Of a stretch of DNA of 64,000 bases, positions 46,314 through 59,380 are shown one piece after another. Numbering within the stretch: the stretch's first letter is position 1; every line of letters starts with the position of its first letter. The DNA comes from Orobanche coerulescens (taxonomy: Eukaryota; Streptophyta; Magnoliopsida; Lamiales; Orobanchaceae). Below the pieces are notes generated by a model. It saw only the letters and a list, made by a program, of their open reading frames with translations. It ran no database searches and was not told the origin of the DNA. Position numbers and translations under genes: made by a program. The stretch covers positions 152,134,096 through 152,198,095 of the forward strand of contig CM065802.1 in NCBI GenBank assembly GCA_033398695.1. Direction: 5' to 3'.

Positions 46314-48297
46314 TGTAACACCCCCAAGTTATTCAGGGAATATTACAGCGCCGTAAGCCCCACCGTGGGACCCACAAGGCTAAACATACGTGGAACTATA
46401 AATTTTGACCGAGAAGGTCTACATACAATGGAATGAAGAACAATACAAAGGGTATTCAAAACATATCCAATGTATCTAAAGACATCACAACACAAATCGA
46501 TACCTCGGCAAACACAGGCCGGAACATAAAGGAAAATGAAAACAATACTCGAGTAACCATTCCAGTACAACAACACTGAATGGAGAAAACTCAAAACATA
46601 ACCGGAGGAAAGACATAGTATCACACTTGCCCATCATCTTCATGCCGACCCGATACCTGCCTGTCCGCTATCCTGGAACCTGAAATACATAAAAAGTATT
46701 TCCCCCATAAAGGGGTTAGCCGTCGAATAGCTAGTGCAAGTATATCAAGTATGAAACACAATACTCCTCGACAATAAAGTAAAGGTAACCGTCAATTCAT
46801 CAATTCAAGACTAGTATTCCGGAATAACTAAATCTCATAGCATCACAACAATGCATACATGATCAACCATGGAACCGCACCAAAGGCTACGGAACCCTCA
46901 GGGGACCCGTCAGTCCGCCCCAGAGTGGTTAACCCAAATTATCCGTGGAATCGCACCAAAGGCTACGAAACCCTCAGGGGACCTTGTCGGCCCGCCCCAG
47001 AGTGGAGATAAATAAACATGCCATTCATATATCTTACTTTCAAAGTCGAGAACGTACAATCATAAATATATACATGCCTTTGAGACATCGTGAAATTGAA
47101 CGAAAAAGAGTATGAGTTCGGTAGGTCTAAGAACGCGCTTCCCACACCTAAATGATCCGTAAGGGATATGATAATCAATAATCTATACTCATAATTCACG
47201 AAGAAACTCCCAAAACCCGTCTACCATTCACGAAAATACACGGGTAAACAACTAGAGGTTGGAAAATCGCCCAAACTCTCACAAGTCTGAAAACGGCACA
47301 ATCAAATCCGTAAAATCATAGGAAAAGCATGAATATGGAATAGATACATCATAATATCAAGGTTCTCAAGCTTCAAAATGGATAAATCGGACGAATCTAG
47401 GAAAATCCCCAAAATTCCCAAAAATAGGGTTCTAAGAATTTTTACCTTAATTTGGACGTTAGGATGGATTAGATGTTGTGAAATCCTTGTTCTCCAACCA
47501 AATATGTTGTTGTTTGACGAAGAATCGCTTCCAATCGCCCAAAATCGTCTCTCCCAAGCTGCTCCCGTTGGAAATGAGTGAAGAGGATGAAAAATGACGA
47601 AATGGAAGTCAACTGTCCAATATATATCCGCCCAGTCTAGCGCACGCTACGCTTCCTTCATTAGCGTGTGCTAGCGAGGTCACCGGGTAGTCCAATGACT
47701 TCTGTCGGCCCCGTTAGCGTGCGCTAATCTCCTTTCTCTAGCGTGCGCTAGCCAAAAAGTGGCGTCCAGTAACTGGAGTCCAGAACCTACTGTCCTCTGC
47801 CCTGCTCAAGCCTTAGAGTGCGTTATGCAACAACTTTAGCGTGCGCTAGCCGAAGCCTAGCGTATGTTACCTGATAGTCCAGAAAACCTGACAACCTCAC
47901 TGCCTCTGCCGACCAGCCCGCTAGCGTCCGCTACGGACGGATGTTAGCGTACGCTACTAACCACGAATAGCGTGCGCTAACAAAGTCCTAGCGCGCGTTA
48001 ACCGCCAGTCCAGAGAGCAGTCCGAGTTACTGGTTCTGACCTGACTGGTCCCTTAGCGCGCGCTACGGCTCAAGGCTAGCATGCGCTACTCAAGCATAAT
48101 TAGCGTGCGTTAGCCTAGGCCTAGCGTGCGCTATTTCTCCGACCCAGGACATTTCCGCAAGGTCTAAACAACACGATTGTGATCCAAACAAGATATGAAG
48201 CTCTATAACAATATCTACAACATCACCAAGAGTTTACAGAGCGACGAAATAAGAAAAACGGCAAGGCCAAACAGTCAATAAAAGTACGGGTATTACA
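46314..48297 (-). repeat. 3' LTR of G3
   Basis: 1984 bp. It carries a palindrome array (48135-47636), a TATATAT box (about 47620-47628) and a tandem pair of about 72 bp (46868-47004). It has lost about 24 bp of one palindrome pair near 47817 relative to the 5' LTR. Confidence 0.95.
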
Positions 48298-48332
48298 TTC
48301 TCCCCCTCTAAAAAGAAGTTTCGTCCCGAAAC

Positions 48333-51300
48333 TTAAGAAATAAAAAGTTCGGGGTACTCCGACCGTATCTTCTCTTTCGTTTCCCAAGTCGCCTCTTCGA
48401 CTCCATGTCTCGACCATTGCACTTTAACCAGTGGAATGGTCTTATGCCAAAGTTGTTTCTCGCGACGCTCAAGGATCTTCACGGGTCTCTCCGGAAAGGT
48501 AATATCCTCGGCTACGTCAATCTCACTATAGTCGATAACGTGACTCCGATCCGATACGTACTTTCTCAACTGAGACACATGAAAAACACTATGAATGTAA
48601 CTCAAAGCTGGAGGTAACGCCAAGCGATACGCCAAATCTCCAACCCTGTCTAAGATCTTGAAAGGTCCGATATACCTTAGACTAAGTTTCCCCTTTTTCC
48701 CGAAGCGGAAAACCCCTCTGGTTGGCGACACCTTGAGTAATACATGATCCCCCACTTCGAACTCCAAGGGTCGAGTACGAGTGTCAGCATAAGATTTCTG
48801 ACGGCTCTGGGCAGTCCGCAATCGGTCCCAGATTATGGAAATTTTTTCCTTAGTCTCCATCAACATATCCGGTTCCGTTCCAATTAGTTCTCAAGCCTCG
48901 TCCCAACATAATGGCGACCTACATTGCCTACCATAAAGTGCCTCGAATGGTGCTATTTTAATCGACGCATGCCAACTATTATTATAGGCAAACTCGATCA
49001 ACGGTAAGTGAAGTTCCCAATCATTACTCCAGTCTAAGGCACAACTTGCAACATATCTTCCAATGTCTAGATCGTCCTATCTGTCTGACCATCCGACTGA
49101 GGATGAAAGGAAGTGCTCAACCTCAACTCGGTACCCAAAGCCTGATGAACGGCCTGCCAAAAATGCGATATGAAACGACCGTCTCGGTCAGAAACAATGG
49201 TCTTGGGGGCACCGTGCAATCTTACGATCTCAGCTATAAAAGTTCAAGCCAATCTATCCGGTCCCCAAGTATCCTTAATACCCAAGAAGTGTGCAAACTT
49301 GGTCAACCGATCGACGATTACCCAAATCATATTCATCCCGGCCCTAGTTCTCGGCATGCCAGTGATGAAATCCATAGAGATGTCTTCCCACTTCCACTCG
49401 GGAATGGGGAGCGGCTTCAACAACCCCGCTGGTCGTTGATGTTCGATCTTGACTTGTTGACACGTCAAGCACCGTAGTACAAATTCCGTGACATCCTTCT
49501 TCATGTTGTTCTACCAAAAATTTCGTTTCAAGTCCTTATACATCTTACTCGTTCTGGGGTGGATTGAGTAAGGCGTAGCATGGGCTTCTCGGAGAATTCT
49601 CTGCCTCAACTCTAGATCATTCGGAACACAAAGCCTGCCTTGAAATCTCAGAATACTATCCTCGTGAACCATAAAGCCACGAGCTTTTCCTTTAATTACA
49701 TCTTTCTTCAGTTGATAAATCATCGGGTCACTCCACTGCTTCCATTTGATGTCGTCAACCAAGGACGAAGTAATTTCGAGAGTACACAACTGTCCCTGTA
49801 CTCGTTGAAGCCAAACTTCTATCCCTTGATCAATTAATTCCTGACAAATTTTCGTCTGAGATGTAAGAACCTCGTGCATTTGAAGAGATGCCGATTTGCG
49901 GCTCAAAGCATCTGCGACGACATTGGCTTTTCCAGGGTGGTAAAGAATTTCCAAATCGTAATCCTTTATCAACTCTAACCAACGTCTCTGTCTCATATTC
50001 AACTCTTTCTGACTGAAAATATACTTCAGGCTCTTGTGATCGGTATAAATCCGACACGGAGAACCATACAAATAATGCCGCCAAATCTTGAGTGCGAAGA
50101 CAATTGCGGCCAATTCCAAATCGTGAGTAGGATAATTCATCTCATACGGCTTTAGTTGTCGTGACGCAAAAGCTATCGTCTTATCATGCTGCATAAGCAC
50201 ACAGCCAAGACCTTGTCCCGAAGCGTCACTATAAACTGCAAAGCCCTCACTACCATGTGGTAAAGTTAAAATCGGCACTGAAGTCAAACGCCTCTTCAGC
50301 TCATCGAAGCTCTGTTGTCTCTCATCTGACCAAACAAACTTTTCGGCCTTCTGGAGTAATTTCGTAAGCGGCCGAGCGAGTTTTGAGAATCCCTCGACAA
50401 ACTGACGGTAATACCCATCAAGTCCCAAAATGCTACGAATTTCCTTAACATTTTTAGGCGGTGCCCAACCTAGCACTGCCTCAATCTTCTGCGGGTCTAC
50501 ATGAACCCCTTCGGCCGAAATCACATGGCCGAGAAACATAACTTCTTCCAACCAGAACTCACATTTTGAGAATTTTGCATAGAGGTGCTCGGTTCTCAAA
50601 ATATCTAGTACCAAATGCAAGTGTCGGGCGTGTTCTTCCTTATCTCGAGAATAGATCAAAATGTCATCAATAAAGACGACCACACACCTATCAAGATACT
50701 CGATGAAAATCTTATTATTTAACTGCATGAATACCGCCGGTGCATTAGTCAACCCAAAAGGCATAACTACAAATTCGTAATGCCCATATCTCGTCCGAAA
50801 TGCCGTTTTCGGAACGTCGGACTCTCTCACCCTGAGTTGATAATACCCCGATCTTAATTCAATCTTCGAGAAAACTGCAGCCCCCTGTAACTGATCAAAT
50901 AAATCGTCTATGCGAGGCAAAGAGTATTTGTTCTTGATGGTTACTTTTTTCAGCTCACGGTAGTCGATGCACAAACGTAGTGAACCATCCTTCTTCCTTA
51001 CGAAAAGTACAGGCGCGCCCCAAGGCGAAGCGCTCGGTCTGATGTACCCTCTTTACAGAAGTTCTCCCAACTGATTATTTAATTCTTGCATCTCGGAAGA
51101 TGCCATTCGATAAGGTGCCTTAGAAATCGGAGCCGCATCTGGCTCTAAGTCCACAGAAAATTCTATCTCCCGATCTGGCGGTAATCCCGGGAGATCGTCC
51201 GGAAAAATATCGGGATACTCATTAACAACCGGGATCAAAGAGAAATCGACTTCGTTCCCTTCCGTTTTCAAGGCATAACACCAATAGCCCGTACAACCTT

Positions 51301-52962
51301 TATTCAAAAATTTTACGGCCTTCATGGCGCTGATAAGTAACTTGGATTGGCCCGATTTACATCCCAAAAATGAGTACTCGGTTCCGTCTTTAGTACGGTA
51401 ATTCATAATTGCTTGGTGACTATCAAGCCAATCCTCGCCTAGGATCACGTCCTCGCCTACCATATCTACTATAATCAGATTCAATAACCATTCCATACTG
51501 GATATAATCACCGGAAAATCTTTAATCTCCCGGTTTCCCACAATTCTATCCCCGCTAGGTAGTTTCACAATGAAGGGATCGCAAGCAGTCATACAAGTTA
51601 TATTCAAACGGCGTACACACTCCAAGGAAATAAAAGAATGCGTAGCACCCGTATCAAAAAGCACACTGACTGGATGAGATAAAATATTAATGGTACTTGA
51701 AGCCACTGCTGCATCGGGTTCGTCTGATCGACACATCTCATAGACCCGTGGTTGTACCGAACCGATGCTAGAGTTCCCCCCTCCAGCGTTCTGAACCCGT
51801 CCCCGTCCCCTGCCGTAACTCTACTGAGATTGACCAAAAGATTGCCGCTGATTAACGCCTTGGTCAAGTGGTGCTGGGGCAGAATCCCGAGTGTCCAAAG
51901 TCTGATTTGGTTCGGAACAATAAGCCGCTCTATGTCCCATCTGTCCGCAAGTGTGACACTTCAACGGCGGAAAGTTGCACTCCAAATTAACATGGCCTGG
52001 ACGGCCACAATTATAGCAAGTTACCGTGCGATTTGTGGTGCCCGGAGTAGAACGAAAACCACTCTTTCCTTTAGCAGAACGTGACGATTGCCCGGTAAAA
52101 CGGTTAGTCATCTGTGACCTTTGGAAATTGCCACTCTTAAAGACAGAAAAATTCCCCGCAACCTTCTGCTTCTTCGATTCTTCAATGACATCGTTTTTGG
52201 GGCTTAACATATCATGGGCTAAAGCTCTGTCCTGATACTCTTTCAGTGTGGTGCAAGCAAATCCGGCCATGTACCGCCGTAAGTCCAAATTCATCCACAT
52301 ATCAAAATAACGGATCTTATCACGCTCGTTCCGCACTTGATCCTTCACGTGGATCAGTTGTTGGTTGTACTCTACAATTGCCTGCGAAACAGGAATATTC
52401 TGCGGTTTAGCCTCGAAAAAGGCTCGGATTCGGCCCTCTCGCACCGGCAAGGACAAAACTCTGCCTCCAAAAGCTCCTTAAATTCATCCCACGTGGCAAC
52501 ACGATCCTGTGGCTTGATGACTTTCCACCATGTAGCGGCCTCCTTAGTGAGGAAATACTGGGCAATCGGTACTTTCCTCACTTCGGGGTAATCGACCGCT
52601 TCAAAAATTTTCTCCAACTCCTTTAGCCAATCTTACCAACCTAACGGGTCTGTGGCACCGCCAAACTGTGGAGGGTGCATACGGATCACATTCTGAAGCA
52701 AGGCATCCGCGTTCGGATTCAAATTATTCAGTTGAACGGTTTGGGCTAAAATGGTCATCTGGTTAGCCAGTTGTTGAAGTACATTCACAACTCCAACGTC
52801 CGCGCTGTTCCCCTAGCCAGTCGACTGGTCGTGCTGACTTTCAGTGTTAGGATGCACCGAGTTCGACAAACTGGGGTTGGTCGACCCCGCAACAGAACTG
52901 ATGGAAACGGTCGCGCCACGACCTCTTCCACGTCCACGGCCACGGCCCCTACCAACTGACAT
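48333..52962 (-). pseudogene. G3 gag-pol pseudogene
   Basis: From ATG 52960-52962 ([12 protein letters not shown]). Gag pieces (WWKVIKPQDRVATWDEFKELL; FACTTLKEYQDRAL); zinc knuckles CYNCGRPGHVNLEC and CHTCGQMGHRAAYC; protease [15 protein letters not shown] ([26 protein letters not shown]); RNase H with [15 protein letters not shown] and [10 protein letters not shown]; integrase zinc region and WGPDRLA; and a C-terminal chromodomain (VQWSRHGVEEATWE). A frameshift lies in gag (about 52400-52450). From there to 49244 one frame persists, interrupted by stops at 51821, 51053 and about 49505. Another shift precedes 48866. The order and length match G1, but it is clearly dead. Confidence 0.93.
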
Positions 52963-53215
52963 ACTGAAGAACACACAAGGCTTGTGAGTATAATTCAATC
53001 GCACGTCATCAAAGTGACCCATTCTAAAGAATACCAAAATAGAAGCAAAACGAATAAGAAAACACCAGAAGAGTAAGAGGTCTTACAAGTACAGGTCGCA
53101 CTGTGATGATGGCAGAGTAGTGATACTATGGACAAATGACGACTCATTCGACCCAAAAGACCGACAGCCTAGGTATCCATAGACCTAAGCTCTGATAACA
53201 TATTCTGTAACACCC

Positions 53216-55209
53216 CCAAGTTATTCAGGTAATATTACAGCGCCGTAAGCCCCACCATGGGACCCACAAGGCTAAACATACGCGGAACTATAAATTTTGA
53301 CCGAGAAGGTCTACATACAATGGAATGAAGAACAATACAAAGGGTATTCGAAACATATCCAATGTATCCAAAGACATCACAACACAAATCAATACCTCGG
53401 CAAACACAGGCCGGAACATAAAGGAAAATGAAAATAATACTCGAGTATTCAATAACCATTCCAGTACAACAACACTGAATGGAGAAAACTCAAAACATAA
53501 CCGGAGGAAAGACACAGTATCACACTTTCCCATCATCTTCATGCCGACCCGATACCTGTCTGTCCGCTCTCCTGGAACCTGAAATACATAAAAAGTATTT
53601 CCCCCATAAAGGGGTTAGCCGTCGAATAGCTAGTGCAAGTATATCAAGTATGAAACACAATACTCCTCGACAATAAAGTAAAGGTAACCGTCAATTCATC
53701 AATTCAAGACTAGTATTCCGAAATAACTAAATCTCATAGCATCACAACAATGCATACATGATCAACCATGGAACCGCACCAAAGGCTACGGAACCCTCAG
53801 GGGACCCGTCGGTCCGCCCCAGAGTGGTTAACCCAAATTATCCGTGGAATCGCACCAAAGGCTACGAAACCCTCAGGGGACCTTATCGGCCCGCCCCAGA
53901 GTGGAGATAAATAAACATGCCATTCATATATCTTACTTTCAAAGTCGAGAACGTACAATCATAAATATATACTTGCCTTTGAGACATCGTGAAATTGAAC
54001 GGAAAAGAGTATGAGTTCGGTAGGTCCAAGAACGCGCTTCCAGCACCTAAACGAATCATAAGGGATATGATAATCAATAATTTATACTCATAATTCACGA
54101 AGAAACTCCCAAAACTCGTCTACAATTCATGAAAATACACGGGTAAACAACTAGAGGTTGGAAAATCACCCAAACTCTCACAAGTCCAAAAACGGCACAA
54201 TCCAATCCGTAAAATCGTAGGAAAAGCATGAATATGGAATAGATACATCATAATCTCAAGGTTCTCAAGCTTAAAAATGGATACATCGGACGAATCTAGG
54301 AAAAACCCCAAAATTCCCAAAAATAGGGTTCTATGGATTTTTACCTTGATTTGGATGTTAGGATGGATTAGATGTTGTGAAATCCTTGTTCTCCAACCAA
54401 ATAAGTTGTTGTTTGATGAATAATCGCCCAAAATTGTCTCTCCCGAGCTGCTCCCGTCAGAAATGAGTGAAGAGGATGAAAAATGACGAAATGGAAGTCA
54501 ACTGTCCAATATATATCCGCCCAGTCTAGCGCACGCTACGCTTCCTTCATTAGCGTGCGCTAGCGAGGTCACCGGGTAGTCCAGTGACTTCTGCCGGCCC
54601 CGTTAGCGTGCGCTAATCTCCTTTCTCTAGCGTGCGCTAGCCAAAAAGTGGCGTCCAGTAACTGGAGTCCAGAACCTACTGTCCTCTGCCCTGCTCAAGC
54701 CTTAGCGTGCGCTACCGCTATGGCTTAGCATGCGTTATGCAACAACTTTAGCGTGCGCTAGCCGAAGCCTAGCGTATGTTACCTGATAGTCCAGAAAACC
54801 TGACAACCTCACTGCCTCTGCCGACCAGCCCGCTAGCGTGCGCTACGGATGGATGTTAGCGTACGCTACTAACCACGAATAGCGTGCGCTAACGAATTCC
54901 TAGCGCGCGTTAACCGCCAGTCCAGAGAGCAGTCTGAGTTACTGGTTCTGACCTGACTGGTCCCTTAGCGCGCGCTACGGCTCAAGGCTAGCGTGCGCTA
55001 CTCAAGCAGAATTAGCGTGCGTTAGCCTAGGCCTAGCGTGCGCTATTTCTCCGACCCAGGACACTTCCACAAAGTCTAAACAACACGATTGTGATCCAAA
55101 CAAGATATGAAGCTCTATAAAAATATCGACAACATCACCAAGAGTTTACAGAGCGGCGAAATAAGAAAAACGGCAAGGCCAAACAGTCAATAAAAGTACG
55201 GGTATTACA
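53216..55209 (-). repeat. 5' LTR of G3
   Basis: 1994 bp with the same layout as the 3' LTR: array 55050-54527, TATATAT box 54507-54517, tandem pair 53905-53768. Confidence 0.95.
54527..55050 (-). repeat. TAGCGTGCGCTA palindrome array in the G3 5' LTR
   Basis: I count nine exact TAGCGTGCGCTA, one exact reverse form and about six one- to three-base variants in about 520 bp, with irregular spacing. Spacers repeatedly contain GTCCAG. The array ends about 10 bp before the TATA box in LTR sense. Confidence 0.92.
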
Positions 55210-55214
55210 GTCGC

Positions 55215-56857
55215 GGCGCGTCGTCTTAGTTTGTTGGTCGTGATTAGTATCGTGGGGCGATCATCATCTTCGTGCGACCTGTGGATGTAAGTCTCCCTTC
55301 GTTGTGATAGTGCCTCGTCTGTTGCGAGTTACTGATATGATTAGGTGTTAAGTGCCGGAATCCTCCTATGGATTTTGATTTCGTGATATGTGGTTATTTG
55401 ACTCTCATATTTTTATTATATGAGGAGTGTCGCTGGTTATGTATTCTTGACTATTAGTTTCGTCCGCTGCGTGTATATTTCAAACTGATTTGTTCGTTTG
55501 CAAGTGTTTTCGTGAAACCTTGTGCTCAATATGGTATGGAAATGTTTATGGGTGCGATTTACTCAGTCTGTAGGGGCTTCGGATGGACCAGTGGTTTAGC
55601 CCCGGTCCTAAGCAAGTTTGAATTGCGATGTGACTATCTCTTTTTCGGTAAAAGACATGTATTGTCTTGATTTTGTACGATTTGATGCGTATATTATAAT
55701 ATGTTTAAACGAATATTGTTACATGAGCATTTTTGGGCATTCTAGCCCATTGAATTATTTTTGAAAACCTTGAGTATCTTAGAAAATAAATTTCGAGACG
55801 TACTTTTAAAATGAATTGTTTTCTCGTGGTACTTCCAAGGTGCCACAATATGTTTCAAAATTCTTCTACCTCAAGGACCAAAATATTTTGAGATATTTTC
55901 AATGATTTAGAAATGCTTTTGATTAGGCCCGAAGGTCGAATATTTCCGAAAGTTTTTCACGAAAAGAAAGTGTCCTCATTTTTATCGAATGTGAAATGGT
56001 TTTCCAAAGTCTCGATAACGATGTTTCACGTTCGTACTTTTTGAAAGGTGATACTCAAGATCAATCGGTGTTTCCAAAATTATTTTTAAAAGATGGTTTT
56101 CATTTTTTTTAAAACCTATCAATTCCCATTTGCGGTTTGGGAATGTATGTATGATATTTTCTTTGTCGTTATAATGGTAACTTCCGAATATGATCGAATT
56201 GGTGGCATGAACGTTGAGGCGTTGCCACGTATTTGTAGTGCTAGCCCTCTATGAGAGGTGTGAACTGGTATTTACTATTTGTCGCCTCATGGTGATTTGC
56301 GTGTTGTCGCACGAGTGTGAGCCGTTGAAGCTTGGGTTTGTACGTTTGTGTACATGTGTGATTGTTTCATGATGGTTGTAATTATGTGTTGGTTATCGTT
56401 CGGGCCGTTGAGGTCGCCGAACGATACCGGCGTTGCTGTAGTGTTTGTGTGTGTATTACTTTAAGATGGTAATCATTGTATATGATATGTGTTATGATTC
56501 TTTGTTATGCTGAGTTGGCATCTCCGATATGTTGTTTTGCGACGTTATGCCCCATTGTATCTAGCATTTGTATTTTCGGTATGCCGAGCCGAGGTGTTTC
56601 AACCGTGATGTGCCGGGGCATGCACGTGTAAATTGTCCTTCTCGTCAGTAACTCATTTCAAGTGCAGACTTGAGGGACACATAATTCAGTTTTGCGAATT
56701 GGCTACCGAGACTTTCAGAGTTCGCGCTTCAGCACAGATATCAGGATCGGCTCTGAGAGGCCCATGGGAGATTTTTCTGTCGGTTGCTTTTTGTGTTGTT
56801 ATCTTGTTTCCGTTGTTGTGAGTTGCGGGGATGACATTTCTTTTTTAAGAGGTCGGA
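55215..56857 (+). mobile_element. Internal region of G2 right of G3, with gag zinc-knuckle remnant
   Basis: Mostly non-coding. Around 56590-56715 a plus-strand reading shows two decayed CCHC knuckles: CFNRDVPGHARVNC (second Cys now Arg) and HFKCRLEGHIIQFC (first Cys now His). The right end GATGACATTTCTTTTTTAAG, then GGTCGGA, is a PPT-like context before TGTAATACCCG at 56858. Nothing else was recognised. Confidence 0.6.
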
Positions 56858-59125
56858 TGTAATACCCGTACTATTTTTGAATTCTGCAGTTTCTCCTTCT
56901 AAATTCTATCGACTTGCATGTGTTCGTCGATACTTTTTGAACTTGTTTGATGTCTCGGTTGTCATCGTTCGAACTGGTTGTGACCTTGTATGATTAATAC
57001 ATATTGGGTATGATTAATCTTAGTATTATTCATGTGTTTAACATCGTTTAATCCATTGTTCTTCGTCGAATCAAGGTATATTTCTTGATTTCCTTCGAAT
57101 TGACTTTTTGGGGGGATTTGTTCTTGATTTCGTTTACCATCCGTTTTTGATGAACCGATTGTTGTAAAATGATGTTTTTAAACATATCTTATGGATTGAA
57201 TATCCATATTTCGGTTGGGAAGTCCATTTTCATGTTTTGTCGGGTCGATTCGTGTTCTTGGCCGTTTTAGGGGAAACCCTTGAACTTTCGTTGTTTGTTC
57301 CTTAAATTCAGCGGCTTTGGGTCGTACTTTGGAATTCATTTTCATTGTTATTGTTATCATTCGTAGTTTATTGTTGCGGGTTGTCGTTCGGTAGAGTCGG
57401 CGAGTTCGTAGTCGGTTCGTGCCAACCTACTTCGGTCGATTCTCCGCGTTGTGGTTATTCGAGGCAAGTACCTTGTCCATACAATTCTTGTTTTATGGAT
57501 ATGATAATTAGTGATCATCTCCTTGTGTTTATTTGATCATTTGAATTTCACTTTCAAAGACTCGGTTAGCCTTTTTAAAGGCCCTCTTTCAAAACGCGTG
57601 TGTTTTGTGAACATTGTGTTCGTGGATGGTTACGTGAATTACTATGAATACACTTGGTGTTGTCGTTGTGCTTTGATAATATATATGTATATATTATCTC
57701 ATATCGGTGCGTTGTGATTTGACCATTGCTTCGTGCATTGTGTTTATTGCCATTGAGTGAATTACTTGGATATTATTGATGTGATATGTTATTTGTGTGA
57801 ATGTGTGGATATGGTTGAAGGTCTACGGTGACACACACGTGATCATGTGGTCAGGATGCAACAAGTGATTGATCCAACCGTGAGAGCCTGAGATAATCTA
57901 TGGTGACACATGGCTTGTGATCATGTGGTCAGGATGCAACAAGGGATTGATCCAACCGTGAGATATGGTGTGTCAATTGTTTAGCTAGCCAGCTCGGGAG
58001 GGTCCTTAGAGGCGTCAAGTGGGATTTGTGGCTTCATCCCGGTCCTAGGCGATGCATGTGCGTGATTTGTTTTATGATTGTGGCCAGCTCGGGAGGGTCC
58101 TTAGAGGCCTCAAGTGGGATTTGTGGCTTCGTACCGGTCCTAGGCGATGCTTGTATGTGATTATGTTCTGTTGATTTTATGTCCGTTGAGGACACTTGAT
58201 GCGGGCTCTGGCTCTGTGAATTGTTGTTGGTTCTATTTGTGAAAATAAAACCTTTGGGCCATGTCCCCCGTCGATTTTGGAAAGGGAAGGATTCGAAAAT
58301 CCTGAGTTGTTTCTATCAAAACTCCCGATGGCATTTTAAATCACTTTATAAATTGTTTCCCTTGACTTGGGATCTTTCTGTAACACCTCCAAAACCGTAT
58401 GGGAATATTACACGCCGTAGACCCTTTCCACAAGGATCTACCAGGCTAAACATTCATAAACAACCAAATGCTTGCCCGGACAGGGTCAAACAATATAATA
58501 ATACAGACCGTTAAGGTCACTTACACATGAATACACCGACCGATGAGGTCACACAACTCCAATAATAGAACTGACTAAAATAACATTACCCACACCGGGG
58601 TCGAAACACAATACAGCGGAAGACTGGAATCAACTCTGACAACACTACAAGAATCAAAACAACTCTCAACTCTTGATTAGTATCGCAGCTCGTCATCCAC
58701 TTGTGCCAATCCTGTGACTGCTCCCCTGAACCTGCATGTACCTGGACGCAAAACAGACATCCACCCCCCGATTACTCGGGGGTTAGTAAAACTCCACTTT
58801 TTTACTAGTGCAAGTATAATACGATACGAAATGCAACAAGTAAATAGCAACTACGAATTTAATACGGAAATTCATTATCAAATGTTCCCGAGAAGCTTTT
58901 AAAATTTCGAACTCAAGCAAGAGATATTTGAAAAGGAACTCATCATCTCGGGGATTTTTGAAGTAGAAATTCTTTTGGACCTCGAGTCCCAATTTACAAA
59001 ACCTTTTCGTAAACATTAGGGCCTCAGCCCGATTCTCATTTCAAAACACACTGGATAAGATATCATTATGAGTCTGAGACCCATATTTAAAATGTTATCC
59101 AAACAATCACTGCTATACGATCGTT

Positions 59126-59380
59126 GTTCGTACACATCATGTACCGAAATCCGGAGGCCTCGACGGACCTTACCCGGACCACACGCACTGTTCGTATACA
59201 TCATGTACCGAACACCGGAGGCCTCGACGGACCCTACCCAGCCACAAACATCGTTCGTACACATCATGTACCGAACTCCAGAGGCCTCGTCAGACCCTAC
59301 CTGGATCACACACATTGTTCGTACACATCATGTACCGAACTCCAGAGGTCTCGTCAGACCCTACCTGGAACACACACACA
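59126..59380 (-). repeat. Tandem repeat, about 64 bp x 4, in the solo LTR
   Basis: Units start at 59126, 59190, 59253 and 59317 with GTTCGTACACATCATGTACC. Open frames here (59016-59403, both strands) are repeat translations. Confidence 0.9.

Larger units (their letters stand above)
46314..55209 (-). mobile_element. Tekay-like chromovirus G3
   Basis: 8896 bp with perfect TSD GTCGC (46309-46313, 55210-55214), inserted in the G2 internal region. LTRs are 46314-48297 (3') and 53216-55209 (5'). PPT complement CTCCCCCTCTAAAAAG is at 48300-48315. The PBS in minus sense is TGTTATCAGAGC (about 53192-53203), with one mismatch to the usual TGGTATCAGAGC. Confidence 0.95.

Noticed and set aside
59126..59380. 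Regularly spaced repeats as a possible CRISPR-like array
   Set aside because: Units are contiguous tandem copies without unique spacers, in a plant LTR. The palindrome arrays likewise have irregular spacing and no cas genes.
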